From Symsagittifera roscoffensis (lineage: Eukaryota; Xenacoelomorpha; Acoela; Convolutidae): a stretch of 64,000 nt of DNA. This document shows, in pieces, positions 60,724 to 64,000 of this stretch (positions within the stretch are counted from its first letter, which is position 1; each line of letters begins with the position of its first letter). The stretch spans positions 2,661,633 through 2,725,632 of the forward strand of contig NC_087066.1 of the NCBI RefSeq assembly GCF_963678635.1, written 5' to 3'. Under the pieces are notes generated by a model. The model made no database searches, had not been told where the DNA came from, and was given only the letters and a program-made list of their open reading frames with translations. The position numbers and the translations under genes were made by a program.

Positions 60724-62155
60724 TGGAACCTAATCCAAACTACATTTTATTGTTTATTACTTAGACATTTAATCACTGTAAAGTATTTAAGATTAACCAA
60801 TCACAATCCATCTAACTAACTACCCACTTATTTGTAAGTGCTGAAATTACTTGTAATTTCAGCACCAGAGAGATTTGAATTTAACTTAGAAAATAGTTGA
60901 CTCTCCCGAGTACTTCAGCAGCCGCAACAATACCAGTATACTCTAGATCTATTGAGCCTAGCAGAGACTAGTTAAACACCCTGAGACTAGTAGTAATAAG
61001 AGTAAGATTAGGATCGCTATTAGACTAAGAAGTTGCACGAATCTATCCGGCCGAAAATAAGATAGCGTGACGAGCAGACGGTGTACCCTATCCGAAATTA
61101 CTCTATGAGCTAGACCTCCATACCTAACTCATCTAGTGCGACCATAAGTCTCGAACAAGACCTTAAAAAACAAATTAGCTTAGAAAAAAATAGATTAGAA
61201 AATAGACAAAAACATTTTCAAAATGTTATACGATAATAATTTAATTGAATGGTCTCTACGACTCAATAGATCAAAACCACTCTTCCGAACAATACTAGAA
61301 CAACGACGTATTGGAAACAGACCTCGGACAAGAGACGACATACGATTACGAAGAAACTTACCGAATAGTTTGATGATCGTACGGCAAAAGCCACAACAAA
61401 CTTTTATATTTAGAATTATACCGGCAATGAATTTAGATTTTCATTCGCAAACATAAAGTTCTTGAAGAAAAATCTTCAATGCATTTACCAGGCGCTAAAT
61501 AAATTATTAATGTTCAAGAACGATTGATAAAAACATCACTAATCGTTTCTTCAGCTGCAGTACTATATAAAACATATTTTGAAATAATTTATTCAAAATA
61601 AAAACAAAAATTAGTAGCATGACAATAAATCGTTAGTAAGTATTAATTATCCTGTTGTTCCAGCTTCATCACCTAAAACATAACAGCAATCATAAATAAA
61701 CTAACTTCATTAAAACTAAAAGTCACAAAATGTTATTTCAAAATTTTTAAACTTTATACTTTCTAAATCTAAAAACTTTTTAATCTTAAACCAGATCATC
61801 AAGGCTTATCCTTGGATCTAATTTAATTTTCTATCCTAAATTTTAATTCTGATCATCAAGGCTTATCCTTGGATCAAAAGAACAATTTTGTTCTCCCCCA
61901 CCCACCTATCAAGTGTCTAACGACCTCAAACGTCGATTCACTCTCCAACCTTCCCAAAAGACCCAGGACTAATAGATATTTTTCAAACACTAACCATTTA
62001 AATTAGGCTAAACAGTGAAGAACTTCGGTTATTCATCCTTCACTTGACCCCTCCTCTTATACGACCCAGGACAACTTTAGACTTAGTAAGTTTAAAATAG
62101 TATCTAACGAACTACTTGCGTTCTAATTATACCTGAACCTTGTGGATCGATTTAC
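60724..62155 (+). repeat. LTR-containing segment F (1432 bases)
   Basis: By eye about five substitutions and no indels relative to E. Preceded by the polypurine-like phrase, followed by the leader of ORF A. It serves both as 3' LTR of the deleted element to its left and as 5' LTR of the coding copy to its right. Palindrome at 60839-60864. Confidence 0.75.
61223..61456 (+). CDS. Small basic frame inside LTR segment F
   Basis: Second copy of the 77-codon frame; the only amino-acid change from E is Leu for Phe. Open in both copies, but the copies are so similar that this is weak evidence for selection. Confidence 0.3.
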   Translation: MLYDNNLIEWSLRLNRSKPLFRTILEQRRIGNRPRTRDDIRLRRNLPNSLMIVRQKPQQTFIFRIIPAMNLDFHSQT

Positions 62156-62387
62156 TATTCTCCAACCCTTGAACACAATCACTACCCCTAAGTAGGATTA
62201 AGTAAGTTAACACCTTAGCTTATATTAGCCACGAGAAAGTAAAAATCATTCTCCGGAATCGATATACTTTTCTCTCCAACCCTGAATAAAAAGACCCAGG
62301 CTAAGCTAACCAAAAAATCGTAAGGACTAACAGTCTAGGAAATTAAAACCACTTACAAACAACCTTGCACCCATCATCCTAAACCTT
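62156..62387 (+). promoter_or_regulatory. 5' leader between LTR and ORF A
   Basis: Conserved between this copy and 2976-3207/5651-5864 in patches: 'tattctccaacccttg', 'cacgagaaagtaaaaatca', 'cttttctctccaaccc', 'acccatcatcctaaa' just before the ATG. Probably contains primer-binding and packaging signals, none of which I can pinpoint. Confidence 0.4.
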
Positions 62388-62852
62388 ATGTCATTAAAAA
62401 ATCTAGGAAATAAACAAACAATCGTCATACACAATTGTCAAATTGAAAATCAAAAATACGATCTTGTTATAACCCCGCATACACAAAAAATTGAATACAT
62501 TCACACAAAACTGCTTTCACTAAAAAGAACAATTCAAAGAAAACAAAGACAGATAACACGAAAAAGATTTTCAAAACACCGAAACGCATTTTCCGACTCA
62601 GAAGTCAGTAGTCTCGACGCACTATACAAAGTAGAAGATTCAATAAATCAGTCTTATCCAATTCAGGATTCAGTATATTTTTCCGACTCAGAAACAAATA
62701 CAATTTCATCGAAAAAAGGAAAAAATAGAATAAAAAAGAAACACAAGCATAAACCAGTACATCTATACAATTGGAGTCAACCAATCAGACATATTAACAA
62801 TTATCTATTAACAGTCATCAAACGTAACAATGAGCAGCCACACTCAAAGTGA
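62388..62852 (+). CDS. ORF A: small basic protein of the G family (intact)
   Basis: 154 codons from ATG 62388 to TGA 62850-62852. Order: a start segment that may form a beta-rich unit (GNKQTIVIHNCQIENQKYDL, then VITPHTQKIEYIHTKLL), a Lys/Arg-rich helix (KRTIQRKQRQITRKRFSKHR), an acidic Ser patch (AFSDSEVSSLDALYKVEDS; YFSDSETN), a Lys-rich patch (KKGKNRIKKKHKHKP) and a Trp-containing tail. Suggests nucleic-acid binding or nuclear targeting; no family recognised. Its end overlaps ORF B by 23 bases in another frame. The start is supported by two decayed copies that begin at the same place. Confidence 0.7.
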   Translation: MSLKNLGNKQTIVIHNCQIENQKYDLVITPHTQKIEYIHTKLLSLKRTIQRKQRQITRKRFSKHRNAFSDSEVSSLDALYKVEDSINQSYPIQDSVYFSDSETNTISSKKGKNRIKKKHKHKPVHLYNWSQPIRHINNYLLTVIKRNNEQPHSK

Positions 62853-64000
62853 AGAAAGCATAGATCACGAACAAGCATTCCCTTTTGTTATAGACTCAGA
62901 TACTGATAGAGGACAAATAAAATTCTGTAAAAATTTACTCATAAATCTATTTGAACCAGGAATCAGTCCAATTAAAACAGAATTTCCAGATGTAAGAATA
63001 AGAAGACAACTAATAGATCACTATATAAAAGATATCGCAAAAATAACACAACAATACGGTATCTACACTATAGGAATCTGGACACCAGAAAACAAGAAAT
63101 ACGTTGGCCAAACAGATGATCTTGATCTCGAATTTTCAAAAGCATTCACAGAATATATTAAAAATATACAATACCATAACTCACAGAGAGCAAACTCAAT
63201 ATTCACAAATGAAGTTTTTGCCATAATATACACAAATTTAAATATATTAGAAACAACAGAAACCCAAAGTACATCACCAATTCAGACATCTAGACACACT
63301 AAGGTTAGAAACGAAATCACCGCATTTTCTACATTTTTATACGCAATCCGTGAAAGTTTTTCAAATAATGACATTTCACAAAACTCCAAACACGACTTAC
63401 AAAAAATATTAGCATGGTTTATAATTGATTATTTCGGACATAATATAGATTTAACACACGAAGCAAGAAAAAATTTTAGACCTCAAAGTAACACTGACGA
63501 CACAGTCATTCATGAACAATCAGATTATGTTTGGGACCACGATTGGTCTCATCCATTATTTATACACTTCCCAAATGCTATTTCAAGTCAAGCGATAGAC
63601 ACAATATCTATTCACCGAAAATATATAAAAATTATACCATTAACAATTGACGCCACACCTTTAAATTATAATACATTTTTGCCTGATACACAAAATAATA
63701 GTTTAAATTCAACGGTTATTCATAATGAAGACCTCAATGGAGCTCGAAATCTTACACAACAAGATATTCAAACACCATCACAGTTCATAAATGAAGAAAT
63801 TGTTCACACGACAATAACAACTACGCAACAAAGTATTTCACCAATACGTCCAAATTTCACAACACCAAAAAATAATAAAGTGACATCACCACAAATGACA
63901 TTACAATCAACTGTAAAACCTTCAGCCACTTTAGCCCCTAAATTTTCACATATGGATTACCAAACATATAGACCAATGACAAGACCACCAAAACCAAGAA
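62830..64000 (+). CDS. ORF B: N-terminal Gag-region protein with GIY-YIG-like motif (intact, runs off window)
   Basis: At least 390 codons without a stop from ATG 62830 to the window end. Residues 76-97 read YGIYTIGIWTPE then NKKYVGQTDD: GIY, eleven residues, YVG, then Q-T, which matches the start of the GIY-YIG nuclease pattern. The conserved Arg that usually follows is not obvious; a Glu lies at about residue 162 (VRNEITAF). The rest is Asn/Thr/Ile-rich and becomes Pro/Thr-rich near the end (TTPKNNKVTSPQ, RPMTRPPKPR). Decayed copies at 3644 and 6299 precede a Gypsy capsid, so this is the Gag N-terminus or a separate protein before it. Best preserved coding sequence in the window. Confidence 0.75.
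   Translation, partial: MSSHTQSEESIDHEQAFPFVIDSDTDRGQIKFCKNLLINLFEPGISPIKTEFPDVRIRRQLIDHYIKDIAKITQQYGIYTIGIWTPENKKYVGQTDDLDLEFSKAFTEYIKNIQYHNSQRANSIFTNEVFAIIYTNLNILETTETQSTSPIQTSRHTKVRNEITAFSTFLYAIRESFSNNDISQNSKHDLQKILAWFIIDYFGHNIDLTHEARKNFRPQSNTDDTVIHEQSDYVWDHDWSHPLFIHFPNAISSQAIDTISIHRKYIKIIPLTIDATPLNYNTFLPDTQNNSLNSTVIHNEDLNGARNLTQQDIQTPSQFINEEIVHTTITTTQQSISPIRPNFTTPKNNKVTSPQMTLQSTVKPSATLAPKFSHMDYQTYRPMTRPPKPR

Noticed and set aside
58925-62155. Target-site duplication 'actat' on both sides of E/F
   Set aside because: The right-hand 'actat' belongs to the element leader, since the decayed copies at 2970 and 5640 have the same bases; the match is coincidental.

Overview
This is a eukaryotic (most likely invertebrate animal) repeat-rich region. 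I see no ordinary host gene, no rRNA or tRNA, and no bacterial features. Almost everything recognisable is LTR retrotransposon, mostly Ty3/Gypsy type with one BEL/Pao remnant, in several states of decay. Species cannot be read from the sequence. A 200-base run of N shows that this is a scaffold.

Layout. 3-616: broken BEL/Pao integrase. 1865-7172: a 2.65 kb segment (LTR fragment plus two 5' reading frames) in direct tandem. 7.2-30.9 kb: three head-to-tail copies (G1, G2, G3) of one AT-rich Gypsy-type element with gag, pol, a Pro/Thr-rich third frame and an envelope-like gene. Each copy runs at its 3' end into the same about 1.4 kb repeat R. G2 has lost everything from the gag tail to the env end. 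30858-31057: assembly gap. 31.1-44.4 kb: a clearly more GC-rich block read from the minus strand. From high to low coordinates it holds gag, protease, RT, RNase H and integrase of a second Gypsy family (H), then about 5 kb of accessory frame containing an SGNH-hydrolase-like domain and a second, related-looking module. 44.8-47.0 kb: two small decayed tandem arrays. 47.0-58.3 kb: a duplicated block (K1, K2) with an unrecognised frame upstream of a 3' LTR fragment, and a diverged fourth copy of R between the two. 58.9-64.0 kb: two nearly identical 1432-base LTR-containing segments, followed by the best preserved coding sequence of the window: two overlapping frames, the second open to the window edge.

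For the G family the order inferred from all copies is LTR, ORF A (small basic protein), ORF B (overlapping, with a possible GIY-YIG-like motif), capsid, zinc knuckle, Arg/Ser/Asn-rich tail, RT, RNase H, integrase, Pro/Thr-rich membrane protein, envelope-like glycoprotein, LTR. All G1-G3 frames are broken. Only the 62388-64000 copy looks capable of being functional. The strongest leads are the GIY-YIG-like motif in ORF B, a six-fold LTR palindrome with paired changes in both arms, the SGNH accessory polyprotein of H, and the repeated tandem amplification of retroelement pieces.
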